IMG/VR virus record: IMGVR_UViG_3300003322_000107
Coordinates: 1 to 20,749 of that record
DNA from: a virus
Length of the DNA: 20,749 nt
Reading direction: 5' to 3' (one strand)
Shown: positions 6,559 to 13,695 of the stretch, in pieces
How the letters are laid out: each line of letters opens with the position of its first letter
How positions within the stretch are numbered: the stretch's first letter is position 1
Translations under genes and position numbers: made by a program
The notes under the pieces: generated by a model
The model's input: only the letters and a program-made list of their open reading frames with translations
The model's database searches: none
What the model was told of the DNA's origin: nothing

Positions 6559-6727
6559 AGAATATCTAGATTCTTTGGTTTTATACTCTCCAGCAATCTC
6601 TCCAGAGAATCTTCAACAGATAGCCCAATTAAAAGGACAGATACTAACCTTACAGGAAGTTGCAGAACCAAAAGAGTTTTTAACCGACGAAGATTTGGAG
6701 AAATTAGATGAAAGTACTAGGACATAG
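6461..6727 (+). CDS. Small portal-overlapping protein of unknown function
   Basis: 88 residues in another frame, with its first 98 bases inside the portal gene and its last 20 inside the GroES gene. I chose the ATG at 6461 because AAGAGG (6446-6451) lies 9 bases ahead; an upstream start at 6416 would add an unnaturally basic His/Lys/Arg-rich stretch, while 6482 also keeps the whole conserved-looking part. The protein reads MLAQWQQHPMTKLYLLALKE, then a helical body and an acidic tail. A W-x-x-H/N-P-x-T start followed by helices is typical of small proteins found just after phage portals; they have no assigned function. It was likely kept for head assembly, judging by position. Confidence 0.7.
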   Translation: MQNNRKQMLAQWQQHPMTKLYLLALKEHLQAHKEYLDSLVLYSPAISPENLQQIAQLKGQILTLQEVAEPKEFLTDEDLEKLDESTRT

Positions 6728-7013
6728 AGTTCTATTAGAAATGGTGTCAGAAGTAAAGGAAGAAAAAAGATCCGAAGGAGGGATTATTTTAGCTAAAGAA
6801 GAAAAAGTTTACGAAGAAGATTCAGAAATAGGAATTGTAAGACAAATAGGAGCTACTGCATATAAAGATCTAGGAGAAGGCGAACCTTGGATCAAAGTAG
6901 GAGACAGAGTAATGATTGCTCGTTATGCAGGAAAGAAAGTTCCGGGCCATAAACTTCTTAGAGTCGTAAATGACGAAGAAGTAATTTTAGATGTAAATGA
7001 CTTAGAGGTTTAA
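6708..7013 (+). CDS. GroES-type co-chaperonin (Cpn10)
   Basis: A 101-residue protein with the GroES fold signature. It starts VLGHRVLLEMV, has a mobile loop RSEGGIILAKEE (21-32) whose Ile-Ile-Leu matches the I-V-L tripeptide by which E. coli GroES binds GroEL, and VGDRVMIARYAGKKV (64-78), ending ILDVNDLEV. Known phage co-chaperonins (T4 gp31, RB49 CocO) replace host GroES so that GroEL can fold the coat protein. Its place between portal and scaffold suits that role here. GGAG at 6697-6700 supports the start. The segment ATAYKDLGEGEPW (49-61) is an insertion relative to bacterial GroES and may enlarge the dome (inference). Confidence 0.88.
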   Translation: MKVLGHRVLLEMVSEVKEEKRSEGGIILAKEEKVYEEDSEIGIVRQIGATAYKDLGEGEPWIKVGDRVMIARYAGKKVPGHKLLRVVNDEEVILDVNDLEV

Positions 7014-7015
7014 AA

Positions 7016-7966
7016 ATGAGCACAAATGATAAATTAATGGAAGAACTTAGACAAGCACAAGAAGAATTTAAAAAAATGGATTCCACAGCCGAAGTTGCAG
7101 AAGCCGAGTCTGCCGAAACAACCGAGAGTTCCTCGGAAGTTCATACAGAACAGCATTCAGAGCCTCAATATTCAGAAATTGAAAAACAGGCTATTGAACA
7201 GGGCTGGAATCCTAATTATGAAGGAGCAGACAAGAAATCAGCAGAGCAGTACGTAAAAGACGGCTCGTTTTTTCGTAAAATCGATGCTCAAAAGAAAGAA
7301 ATCAATGAATTAAAAGATGCTTTTAAACAGCTTTCTTCTCACCAAAAGAAAGTAGAAAAAGCCGCTTATGAAAAAGCACTAGCTGAAATTAAAGCGACAC
7401 GCGACGCAGCTATTGAAGTAGGCGACGTAGTTAAAGTCAATGCTTTAGATGACCATATTCAACAACATAAAGAAAATATACGTCGTTTAGAACAAGAAAC
7501 TTCTACACAACAACCACAAGCACCTCATCAAGCCGCCCTTGATTTTCAAGAACGTAATAAGACTTGGTTTGGGAATTTCGATAAAAATGTAGACCCTAAT
7601 ACATTAGACGAAGACGGCAAAGCTAATTATAGAATGACTAAAGCCGCGACGACGTACGATGAGTATTTAGGAATGAAAGTGTCTTCTGGGCAATTAAAAA
7701 TGACTCCAGAAGAGGCTATAAAAGCAGTAGAAGATTTTATTAAAGAAACTTATCCAGACAAGTTTAAAAATCCTAAAAAAGAAGCTCCTCAACAAGTATT
7801 AACTTCTACATCACATGAATCAGGTAGTGCTGCTTCTAAATTGACAAGCAGAATGACTGACCGTCAAAAGCAGCAGTACAAAATGTTTCTATCTGTAGAT
7901 CCAAAATTTGGTTCTATAGAAGATTTTGCTAAACACTTAGATCTAATTGGAGAATTAAAGAAATGA
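7016..7966 (+). CDS. Scaffolding protein
   Basis: 316 residues, very acidic at the N terminus and rich in Glu, Gln and Lys throughout. A disordered first part (1-60) is followed by a recurring scaffold/assembly segment QAIEQGWNPNYEGADKKSAEQYVKDG (about 58-84, broken here only by normal variation), then long coiled-coil helices (about 88-165), and a basic C-terminal region (about 265-316) of the kind that binds coat protein. Scaffolds guide coat assembly into procapsids and are then released or cleaved. It lies between portal and coat, the standard place, and its stop overlaps the next start (ATGA). The call rests on position plus composition. Confidence 0.82.
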   Translation: MSTNDKLMEELRQAQEEFKKMDSTAEVAEAESAETTESSSEVHTEQHSEPQYSEIEKQAIEQGWNPNYEGADKKSAEQYVKDGSFFRKIDAQKKEINELKDAFKQLSSHQKKVEKAAYEKALAEIKATRDAAIEVGDVVKVNALDDHIQQHKENIRRLEQETSTQQPQAPHQAALDFQERNKTWFGNFDKNVDPNTLDEDGKANYRMTKAATTYDEYLGMKVSSGQLKMTPEEAIKAVEDFIKETYPDKFKNPKKEAPQQVLTSTSHESGSAASKLTSRMTDRQKQQYKMFLSVDPKFGSIEDFAKHLDLIGELKK

Positions 7967-8403
7967 CTGTGTCAAAAGAGACAAAACTTAAAGAGAAATC
8001 AACAAGAGTTAAACGCAGACGTTTAGATAGAGCAGGACCCTTATTTATTGACGAAAAACATCTGGAAGCAGGATTCCACTACCGTATAGTCAATGATTCG
8101 CCTGCAGAACTAAACAAACGTATGAGAATGGGCTATGAAATAGTTCAAGACAAGAATATAGAAGTTGGAGATCAGATTGTAGGCAATTCAAGCCGTCTAG
8201 GCTCAGCTGTCGCTGTCAATGTTTCTGGCACCTCAGAACAAAAAGGTGTTTTGATGAGAATTCCAGTAGAAGACCATGCAGAATTGGTCGAGGAACTAAA
8301 TGAAGAAACAGACAAGCAAGAAGAAGCTATGTTTGCTGACACACTGTCAGATCTTTCAGTAAAAGAACGTAACACAATTTACGGTGGAATTAAAAAGGAA
8401 TAA
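7963..8403 (+). CDS. Structural-module protein of unknown function
   Basis: 146 residues, translationally coupled to the scaffold (ATGA overlap). A basic N terminus (KSTRVKRRRLDR) leads to FHYRIVNDSPAELNKRMRMGYEIVQDKN (about 43-70). A 'wvND...ri..a...GYe.V' pattern like this recurs in a family of unassigned proteins found after scaffold genes in many phages. A hydrophobic/Gly region (VGDQIVGNSSRLGSAVAVNV) and an acidic helical tail follow. It might be a minor head component or an assembly factor; there is no evidence for enzymatic activity. Confidence 0.7.
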   Translation: MTVSKETKLKEKSTRVKRRRLDRAGPLFIDEKHLEAGFHYRIVNDSPAELNKRMRMGYEIVQDKNIEVGDQIVGNSSRLGSAVAVNVSGTSEQKGVLMRIPVEDHAELVEELNEETDKQEEAMFADTLSDLSVKERNTIYGGIKKE

Positions 8404-8430
8404 CCCTTTAATTAATAGTGGAGTTTTTAT

Positions 8431-9036
8431 ATGGCAACAGGTATTGGTTTAGTACCAGTCCGACATAAAAACGGTTCTTCTTATAACGGAGAATCGAACC
8501 TTTACTACATCCCAGCAACTGATACTTCAACCATCGGTTTGTTTGAATGTGTAAAGTTAGTAAATGCAATGGATCCAGCTAATCAAGTGTCAGTAGTAGC
8601 TCAAGCGGCTGCTGGCGACGCGTTAGTAGGAGTTGTAGTAGGTTTTGCTTCTGATGCAGTAGGTACAGCAGCAGTTCCTCTTTCCGGCGTTCCTTACAGA
8701 CGTGCTTCAACTGCATGTTACGTATTAGTAGCAGACGATCCAGATCTTATTTTCCAAATCCAAGAAGATGCAGTAGGCGGTTCAGTAGCAGCTGCTGATA
8801 TCGGTTCACATTACAATGCGGACATTATTGTAGCTTCGTCTACAGCTAATGCCGACACTGGAACTGGTGTTAGTAAAACTATGCTAGACAGCTCAACTTC
8901 AGCTTCTACATCTGCAACGTTAAAAATCTTAGGCGTAAAACGAGACGGACAAAATGCTGGTGCACAAACCGGCGGTGCTGTACTCGAAGTTAAGATTTTT
9001 GAACATGCATTGATGGTAGCTGATTCAATCACTTAA
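8431..9036 (+). CDS. Probable capsid decoration/cement protein
   Basis: 201 residues, beta-rich and Ala/Ser/Val-rich. The opening MATGIGLVPVRHKNGSSYNG followed by YYIPATDTSTIGLFECVKLV and GDALVGVVVGF (about 61-72) is a pattern I associate with proteins encoded just before phage coat genes and annotated as structural cement or head decoration proteins; these sit on the capsid surface and stabilise it. It lies 15 bases ahead of the coat gene in the same operon. GGAG lies 9 bases before the ATG. Confidence is limited by relying on remembered sequence style and position. Confidence 0.65.
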   Translation: MATGIGLVPVRHKNGSSYNGESNLYYIPATDTSTIGLFECVKLVNAMDPANQVSVVAQAAAGDALVGVVVGFASDAVGTAAVPLSGVPYRRASTACYVLVADDPDLIFQIQEDAVGGSVAAADIGSHYNADIIVASSTANADTGTGVSKTMLDSSTSASTSATLKILGVKRDGQNAGAQTGGAVLEVKIFEHALMVADSIT

Positions 9037-9051
9037 TTTGGAGAATAGATA

Positions 9052-9975
9052 ATGACTAATATGAATACAGGTCTATTTCCCCAAGACTTACGACCTGGGA
9101 TTAAAAAATGGTTTGGTGACGAATATAAGGACTATGCTCCGATTTATTCGCGCATCTTTGAAATTGTAACGTCTGATCGTGCGTATGAAGAAGATGCTTT
9201 GCTATCTGGTCTTTCTTTATTGCAACGTAAAGATCAAGGAGCAGGTGTTCGCTACGAAGGCGGAAAACAAGGGTATTCACCTCGCTATGATATGATCACA
9301 ATGGCTTTGGGCTTCCAAATCACTATGGAAATGATGGAAGACGGAATTGCTCTGAAACATGCTGAACGTATGGCTAAGGCATTAAAAAGATCGTCAGTTC
9401 AAACAGATGAAATCTTGGCTCACCAAGTCTTAAATCGTGCTTTTAACTCTTCTTATACAATGGTTAACGGCGATACTAAAGAACTATGTTCTACAGCTCA
9501 CCCTATTCGTGGTAATGGTTCTACAACTACTTTCGCTAATAAATTAGCTGTAGATGCTGACTTATCAGAAGCTGCTTTAGAACAAGCGACGATTGATATA
9601 GGTTTGTTAGTAGACGATAGAGGTTTAAGAATTAATTTAATGCCTCAAAATCTAATCATCCACACCAACGAACAATTTAATGCTCATCGTATTTTGAAAT
9701 CACAACTGCGTGTTGCGACAACAGACAACGATGCTAACGCATTAAGAGATAACGGTGTTGTTAAAGATATCATTGTAACTCCTTTCTTAACCGACGTAGA
9801 TAGCTGGTTCTTAACCACGACTGCTCCAGACGGTTTGAAGTTCTATGATCGTAAAGCAGCTGTTATCGATAACGATACAGACTTTGATACTGCTTCAGGC
9901 AAATTCAAAGTAATGAGACGTTTGTCAGTAGGTTGGTCAGATCCTCGTGGCGTATACGGTTCACAAGGCGCGTAG
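9052..9975 (+). CDS. Major capsid (coat) protein, HK97-fold, Mu gpT-like
   Basis: 307 residues. N terminus GLFPQDLRPGIKKWFGDEYKDYAPIYSRIF, an E-loop-like segment (about 48-85, RKDQGAGVRYEGGKQGYSPRYDMITMALGFQITMEM), and ELCSTAHPIRGNGSTTTFANKL (about 143-164), the STAHP element shared by Mu gpT-type coat proteins; then LMPQNLIIHTNEQFNAHRILKS (about 198-219) in the A domain and a Trp/Gly-rich end. There is no protease gene and no long N-terminal delta domain, in keeping with a separate scaffold. This coat type differs from P22 gp5, so the head module is a hybrid. GGAG at 9040-9043 precedes the ATG. Confidence 0.88.
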   Translation: MTNMNTGLFPQDLRPGIKKWFGDEYKDYAPIYSRIFEIVTSDRAYEEDALLSGLSLLQRKDQGAGVRYEGGKQGYSPRYDMITMALGFQITMEMMEDGIALKHAERMAKALKRSSVQTDEILAHQVLNRAFNSSYTMVNGDTKELCSTAHPIRGNGSTTTFANKLAVDADLSEAALEQATIDIGLLVDDRGLRINLMPQNLIIHTNEQFNAHRILKSQLRVATTDNDANALRDNGVVKDIIVTPFLTDVDSWFLTTTAPDGLKFYDRKAAVIDNDTDFDTASGKFKVMRRLSVGWSDPRGVYGSQGA

Positions 9976-10012
9976 TAATAACAGGACAAGGATGTCTATT
10001 TAGGAGGTCGAA

Positions 10013-10423
10013 ATGAGTGCTTCTCATGTATCCGGTCCGTTATATTCCGCGAATGGTTTTGTAGGAGATATGACATCGACTGGAACTAGTACAGTAACTA
10101 ATTTAACAGTAGATACTGGTACTAAAACTGCCTCTGCAACAGCAGGTGCTGCTACTTTAAATAAAACTCAAGGTGCTATTACTTCTGAGTCTATTACAAC
10201 AGCAGCAGGTTCAGACTACGTTCTTACGTTGACTAACTCAGCAATTGCAGCAGCAGATATGGTAATTGCTACAGTGCAAAATGGAACAAATACAACTGAA
10301 GGCTTGTCTGTACAACGTGTACAACCAGCCGCAGGCTCTGTAGTTATCCGTGTACGTAATACGCATGCTTCTTCAGCGTTAAACGGCACCATTGTAGTAA
10401 AGTTCTTGGTTATCAAGGCTTAG
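10013..10423 (+). CDS. Small virion-associated protein (head decoration-like)
   Basis: 136 residues, beta-strand and Thr/Ala-rich, with the strongest ribosome-binding site of the module (AGGAGG, 10002-10007). After a variable N terminus (MSASHVSGPLYSANGFVGDM) the body TASATAGAATLNKTQGAITSESITTAAGSDYVLTLTNS and the end VVIRVRNTHASSALNGTIVVKFLVIK fit a small beta-sandwich seen in many phage structural modules. The strong site right after the coat gene suggests a high-copy product, consistent with a capsid surface protein. The function is inferred from place and composition only. Confidence 0.65.
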   Translation: MSASHVSGPLYSANGFVGDMTSTGTSTVTNLTVDTGTKTASATAGAATLNKTQGAITSESITTAAGSDYVLTLTNSAIAAADMVIATVQNGTNTTEGLSVQRVQPAAGSVVIRVRNTHASSALNGTIVVKFLVIKA

Positions 10424-10429
10424 TCTCTT

Positions 10430-10486
10430 GGGGCGGACTATAAAGGCCCCTATTTATTCTTCTAGATTGTTCTATTTAACAATCTT
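10430..10486 (+). terminator. Two tandem hairpins between capsid and tail modules (possible attenuator)
   Basis: GGGGC (10430-10434) pairs with GCCCC (10446-10450), followed by TATTTATTCTT. A second stem AGATTGTT (10464-10471) pairs perfectly with AACAATCT (10478-10485), followed by TCATCTTT. Neither has a clean T-run, so each alone would be a weak terminator. Their position right after the highly expressed coat region suggests partial termination or transcript protection, which is inference. Confidence 0.4.
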
Positions 10487-10502
10487 CATCTTTAGAGGCT
10501 AT

Positions 10503-10913
10503 ATGGCTAATACAATTACATCAAAAGTTTTAATAGACGGCAAACGAAATGCTGTTCTTTATATCACTCTGGCCTCAGACGGTACAAATGAGACCGGAAC
10601 AGTTATTTATGACTCTTCTGCTGTTGCTGCTACGTACGGCGATAGTGACCCTTTAACTTGTACTATAGAAAAAGTCTATGCGTCTTGTAATGCTGCTAGT
10701 ACAGCCAGAATTAATCTGTTATGGGATGCTACAACTGATGTTTTAGCTTTAAATGTTCCTACTTCAACAAATCCAACTAAAGCTGATTTCCGAGATATTG
10801 GTGGTCTTCCTAATCAGGGAGGCACAGGTAAAACCGGAGATATTTTGCTTACTACAACGGGCCTAGCTGCCGGCGATTCTTTAATTTTAGTCTTAAACAT
10901 CAAGAGAAATTAA
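10503..10913 (+). CDS. Small virion structural protein of unknown function
   Basis: 136 residues from the ATG at 10503. I prefer this start to an upstream TTG because AGAGG lies just ahead of it and the upstream part would run through the two hairpins. The sequence starts MANTITSKVLIDGKRNAVLYITLASDGTNETGTVIYDSS, a pattern found in small beta-rich proteins of many phage structural modules, and continues with TCTIEKVYASCNAASTARINLLWDATTD. Such proteins lie among head and tail genes; their role has not been assigned as far as I know. It ends 1 base before the next ATG. Confidence 0.65.
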   Translation: MANTITSKVLIDGKRNAVLYITLASDGTNETGTVIYDSSAVAATYGDSDPLTCTIEKVYASCNAASTARINLLWDATTDVLALNVPTSTNPTKADFRDIGGLPNQGGTGKTGDILLTTTGLAAGDSLILVLNIKRN

Positions 10914-10914
10914 T

Positions 10915-12402
10915 ATGGCGCAATTATACGGCACACGAGTAAGTGCTACTCTAGGCGATGTATTGCAAATATCTAACTCAGGTAGTGGTGTAGATGGCAC
11001 GCTTAGGGCAGTAAGTAGTGGACAAGGTACTAGTAGTGCTCTATCTATCTCTACTACTGCAGTCCAAGTAACAGGTAATTTTACTGCCTCTGGAACATTT
11101 AGTGTAGGAAGTATTGTAGCTTCTGGTAATGTTTCTTCTGCTACTTCAACTGTATCAGGAAATGCTACAATTGGAGGTACTTTAGGAGTAACAGGTAATG
11201 TAACATTGTCTGGAACTACCCTTACTGCTACTACTTCTGATTTTTCTATAAAAGGGCTTACAGCGTCTGGTGCTGCCACGTTTTCAAGCACTTTATCAGC
11301 TCAAGGCATTACTTCTACTACTTTAAGTTTATCAGGAGCTCTTACAAGTTCTAGCACACTTAGTGGAACCGCTCTAACTGTGTCTTCTGGCTCTGGCGCC
11401 ATTAAGTTCTCTAATAATGGTACACCAACGATAGTAGATTACTCTAATAATAATTTATTGTCGTTTGTAGGTAATGCAGGGTCTGCTGTAAATTATCTTA
11501 AAGTAACTAACAACACTACTGGTAATGTCCCTTCGTTAGTTAGTGTTGGTGATACTAATATTGGATTACAATTAGCTGCTGCTGGTACAGGAAACGTTAT
11601 TTTAGGTACTACAACTGGTACTGCTAATAGTGGTATTCAAATAGGACAAGCAGGAACTAGTCTTAGAGACTGGAATGGTAATATATTATTAAGATTTAAT
11701 GCTGTAGCTAATGCTACTAGCAGTCTTTTAATAAAAAACGGGAATGTACTAGGATCTCTTTATCCTACTCTTCAAAGTACAGACCAACTAGATATCGTTG
11801 CTTCAGGGTCTGTTAATCTTAAAAGTAATCTTCCTTTAAAATTATATGATTCGTCTAATACATACTATACACAATTAAATTCGGTATCTGGTATAACTGC
11901 AGCTAGGACAATAACTTTTCCTGATTGCGACGTATCAAAATTTTACGTCCAAAGACAATCCAATACTATATCCGCAACAGCCGGCATATCTTCTACAATT
12001 CCGGCCGATAATACTATTCCACAAAATACGGAAGGATCTCAAATCGCTTCGGTTACTATTACCCCGAAGAATGCAAACAATACATTGATTGTTAGAGCCA
12101 TAGGATCGATTTCTAAAGTCGATAATGGATCTACTATATTTGCTTTATTTAGAGATTCGACTGCAAACGCAGTTGCGGCTACTGTTATAGCGCACGGCGC
12201 TACTACAGGATCTAATTTTAACCAGACTCCCTTTGAAATTATTTACTCTGTAGTTGCTGGAAGCACAGCCAGTACTACATTTTATTTGCGAGCGGGCATA
12301 GGGTCAGGCAATCAATTTCTTATTAATGCCAATGGCTCCTTTACTTTAGGAGGCATTATGCCTAACGCAAGTATTATCGACGTCGTTGAATATTCAGGAT
12401 AA
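10915..12402 (+). CDS. Fibre-like structural protein with C-terminal beta domain
   Basis: 495 residues. The N-terminal third (about 1-160) is low-complexity Ser/Thr/Gly with repeating short motifs (xVSGNxTxxGTL, SGALTSSSTLSG), as in the rods of phage fibres. The middle (about 160-345) keeps beta-rich repeats with GNVxLGTTTG and LRDWNGNILLRF. The C-terminal domain (about 350-495), with TIPADNTIPQNTEGSQIASVTITPKNANN split across 364-392 and ALFRDSTANAVAATV, matches a beta-sandwich seen at the ends of many phage fibre proteins, likely for host or glycan contact. It lies before the gp4-like gene, an unusual place for a tail fibre, so a head fibre is a fair alternative. Confidence 0.72.
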   Translation: MAQLYGTRVSATLGDVLQISNSGSGVDGTLRAVSSGQGTSSALSISTTAVQVTGNFTASGTFSVGSIVASGNVSSATSTVSGNATIGGTLGVTGNVTLSGTTLTATTSDFSIKGLTASGAATFSSTLSAQGITSTTLSLSGALTSSSTLSGTALTVSSGSGAIKFSNNGTPTIVDYSNNNLLSFVGNAGSAVNYLKVTNNTTGNVPSLVSVGDTNIGLQLAAAGTGNVILGTTTGTANSGIQIGQAGTSLRDWNGNILLRFNAVANATSSLLIKNGNVLGSLYPTLQSTDQLDIVASGSVNLKSNLPLKLYDSSNTYYTQLNSVSGITAARTITFPDCDVSKFYVQRQSNTISATAGISSTIPADNTIPQNTEGSQIASVTITPKNANNTLIVRAIGSISKVDNGSTIFALFRDSTANAVAATVIAHGATTGSNFNQTPFEIIYSVVAGSTASTTFYLRAGIGSGNQFLINANGSFTLGGIMPNASIIDVVEYSG

Positions 12403-12404
12403 TT

Positions 12405-12737
12405 ATGACAAAACCGTATTTTAAATACTGGGACGCGTCTGCTATATGTGACATATGTGGATTTAAGTTTAAAAAATCTCAGCTAAGAAAGACATGGGAC
12501 GGCTATATGGCTTGTTCCATAAACAAATGCTGGTATCCAAAACATCCTTTCGATGACCCTATTTTTACTAAAGACGATCCTCAACCTATACCTAATGCTC
12601 GTCCTGAACTTCCAGTTGTTTATTTAGACGCTGGTCTAGGTATTTCAGTATGGGATAAAAATTGGTTTAGTGTTAATTACGGTCTTCAAATTGACCCTGT
12701 CTGGGATCAGCTAAACGATTTTTGGGAAAATTACTAA
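12405..12737 (+). CDS. Cys-rich phage protein, probable zinc-binding
   Basis: 110 residues. Near the N terminus is CDICGFKFKKSQLRKTWDGY (15-34), then C37, C42 and H47, followed by HPFDDP and PQPIPNARPELP. This CDxCG-x-KF...LRK.WDG..xC...HP pattern recurs in small proteins next to phage head-tail joining genes. The CxxC plus later Cys suggests one zinc site (inference). It sits 1 base ahead of the gp4-like gene, so a part in head completion or connector assembly is plausible, but no function is established. Confidence 0.65.
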   Translation: MTKPYFKYWDASAICDICGFKFKKSQLRKTWDGYMACSINKCWYPKHPFDDPIFTKDDPQPIPNARPELPVVYLDAGLGISVWDKNWFSVNYGLQIDPVWDQLNDFWENY

Positions 12738-12738
12738 G

Positions 12739-13689
12739 ATGACCACATCAAATTCTACAGATTTTACTCAGACAAGAGATCAAATTATAGCTGATGCTCT
12801 TAGTTTATTAGGAAGACTAGGGGAAGGAGAAACTCCTACCACCAACGCGCTTTCTTTTTGTTCTAATATTTTAAACAAATTAATTAAACAATGGGAAACA
12901 CAGCTACATCTTTGGACAACATCAGAAGGAACGGTGTTCTGTAATCCTGGCCAAAATACATACCGGCTATCTCCTACTGGAGACTATGCTTGTGACGACA
13001 CTACTTTAGTTACTAATCAAATTACAACAGCCTCGTCAGGAAGTTCTTGTGTTGTTACTAGCACAACAGGAATTAATGTCGGAGATACTATAGGAATTGA
13101 GTTAGATACTGGAACTAGATTTTGGACTACTGTAGCCTCTGTTCCTAATTCTACTACTGTAAATTTAGTAGGAAGTATGACAGGAACTGCTAGCGTAAAT
13201 AATACAGTTTTTAGTTATACATCAAATATAGGTCGGCCCATTGACATTAGGAGTGCTAGACGCAGAATAGGAATATTTGATTCAGAGTCTGATAACGAAA
13301 TTAGAATGACTGGTAGATCTGATTTTATGGGAATTGTAAATAAAAACACTCCTGGATTCCCTAATAGAGGATTTTATACAGCACAAAGAGATCAAGGTAT
13401 TTTGTACGTATGGCCAACACCAGACGATTGTACAACTCGAATTCAAATTTCTTATGCTAGATCTATACAAGACTTTGATACTGGTACAGACACACCAGAT
13501 TTGCCTCAAGAATGGTTATTCGCGTTAACATACAATCTGGCTCGTGCTGCTGCCCCTGCTTACGGAATCAATTTAACAAAATCAGATCCAAATGACATTA
13601 TAAATCTTGCTGTATCTTCTTTAGAAGAATTAAAAGCATGGGATGCAGAAAACTCAAATATCTATATTGTTCCTGACGACAATTTATAG
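12739..13689 (+). CDS. Head-to-tail adaptor, P22 gp4-like
   Basis: 316 residues. The N terminus TRDQIIADALSLLGRLGEGETPTTNALSFCSNILNKLIKQWE (about 11-52) is the helical start typical of P22 gp4/tail accessory factors, which dock under the portal and begin closing the filled head. The C-terminal half has FPNRGFYTAQRDQGILYVWPTPDDCTTRIQISYARSIQDFD (about 207-247) and LPQEWLFALTYNLARAAAPAYGI (about 255-277), both characteristic. Between them, at about 90-162, lies a Thr/Ser/Val-rich beta insert (VGDTIGIELDTGTRFWTTV) absent from P22 gp4, which is about half this length. It is next to the gp10-like gene, as in P22. Confidence 0.82.
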   Translation: MTTSNSTDFTQTRDQIIADALSLLGRLGEGETPTTNALSFCSNILNKLIKQWETQLHLWTTSEGTVFCNPGQNTYRLSPTGDYACDDTTLVTNQITTASSGSSCVVTSTTGINVGDTIGIELDTGTRFWTTVASVPNSTTVNLVGSMTGTASVNNTVFSYTSNIGRPIDIRSARRRIGIFDSESDNEIRMTGRSDFMGIVNKNTPGFPNRGFYTAQRDQGILYVWPTPDDCTTRIQISYARSIQDFDTGTDTPDLPQEWLFALTYNLARAAAPAYGINLTKSDPNDIINLAVSSLEELKAWDAENSNIYIVPDDNL

Positions 13690-13695
13690 GATTTT

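Noticed and set aside
6411-6671. Minus-strand ORF under the portal tail
   Set aside because: It is a shadow of two real overlapping + frames; its composition mirrors the Pro/Gln-rich portal tail.
8172-8375. Minus-strand Ser-rich ORF
   Set aside because: It is antisense to an acidic coding segment; such Ser-rich shadows are expected and no start signal is present.
10428-10502. TTG start extending the small structural gene upstream by 25 codons
   Set aside because: The extension runs through two hairpins, has no ribosome site, and the ATG at 10503 has AGAGG and a family-like MANTITSKVLIDG start.
10960-11400. Tandem DNA repeat or CRISPR-like array
   Set aside because: The repetition comes from Ser/Thr/Gly fibre motifs at the protein level; there are no exact direct repeats with regular spacers.
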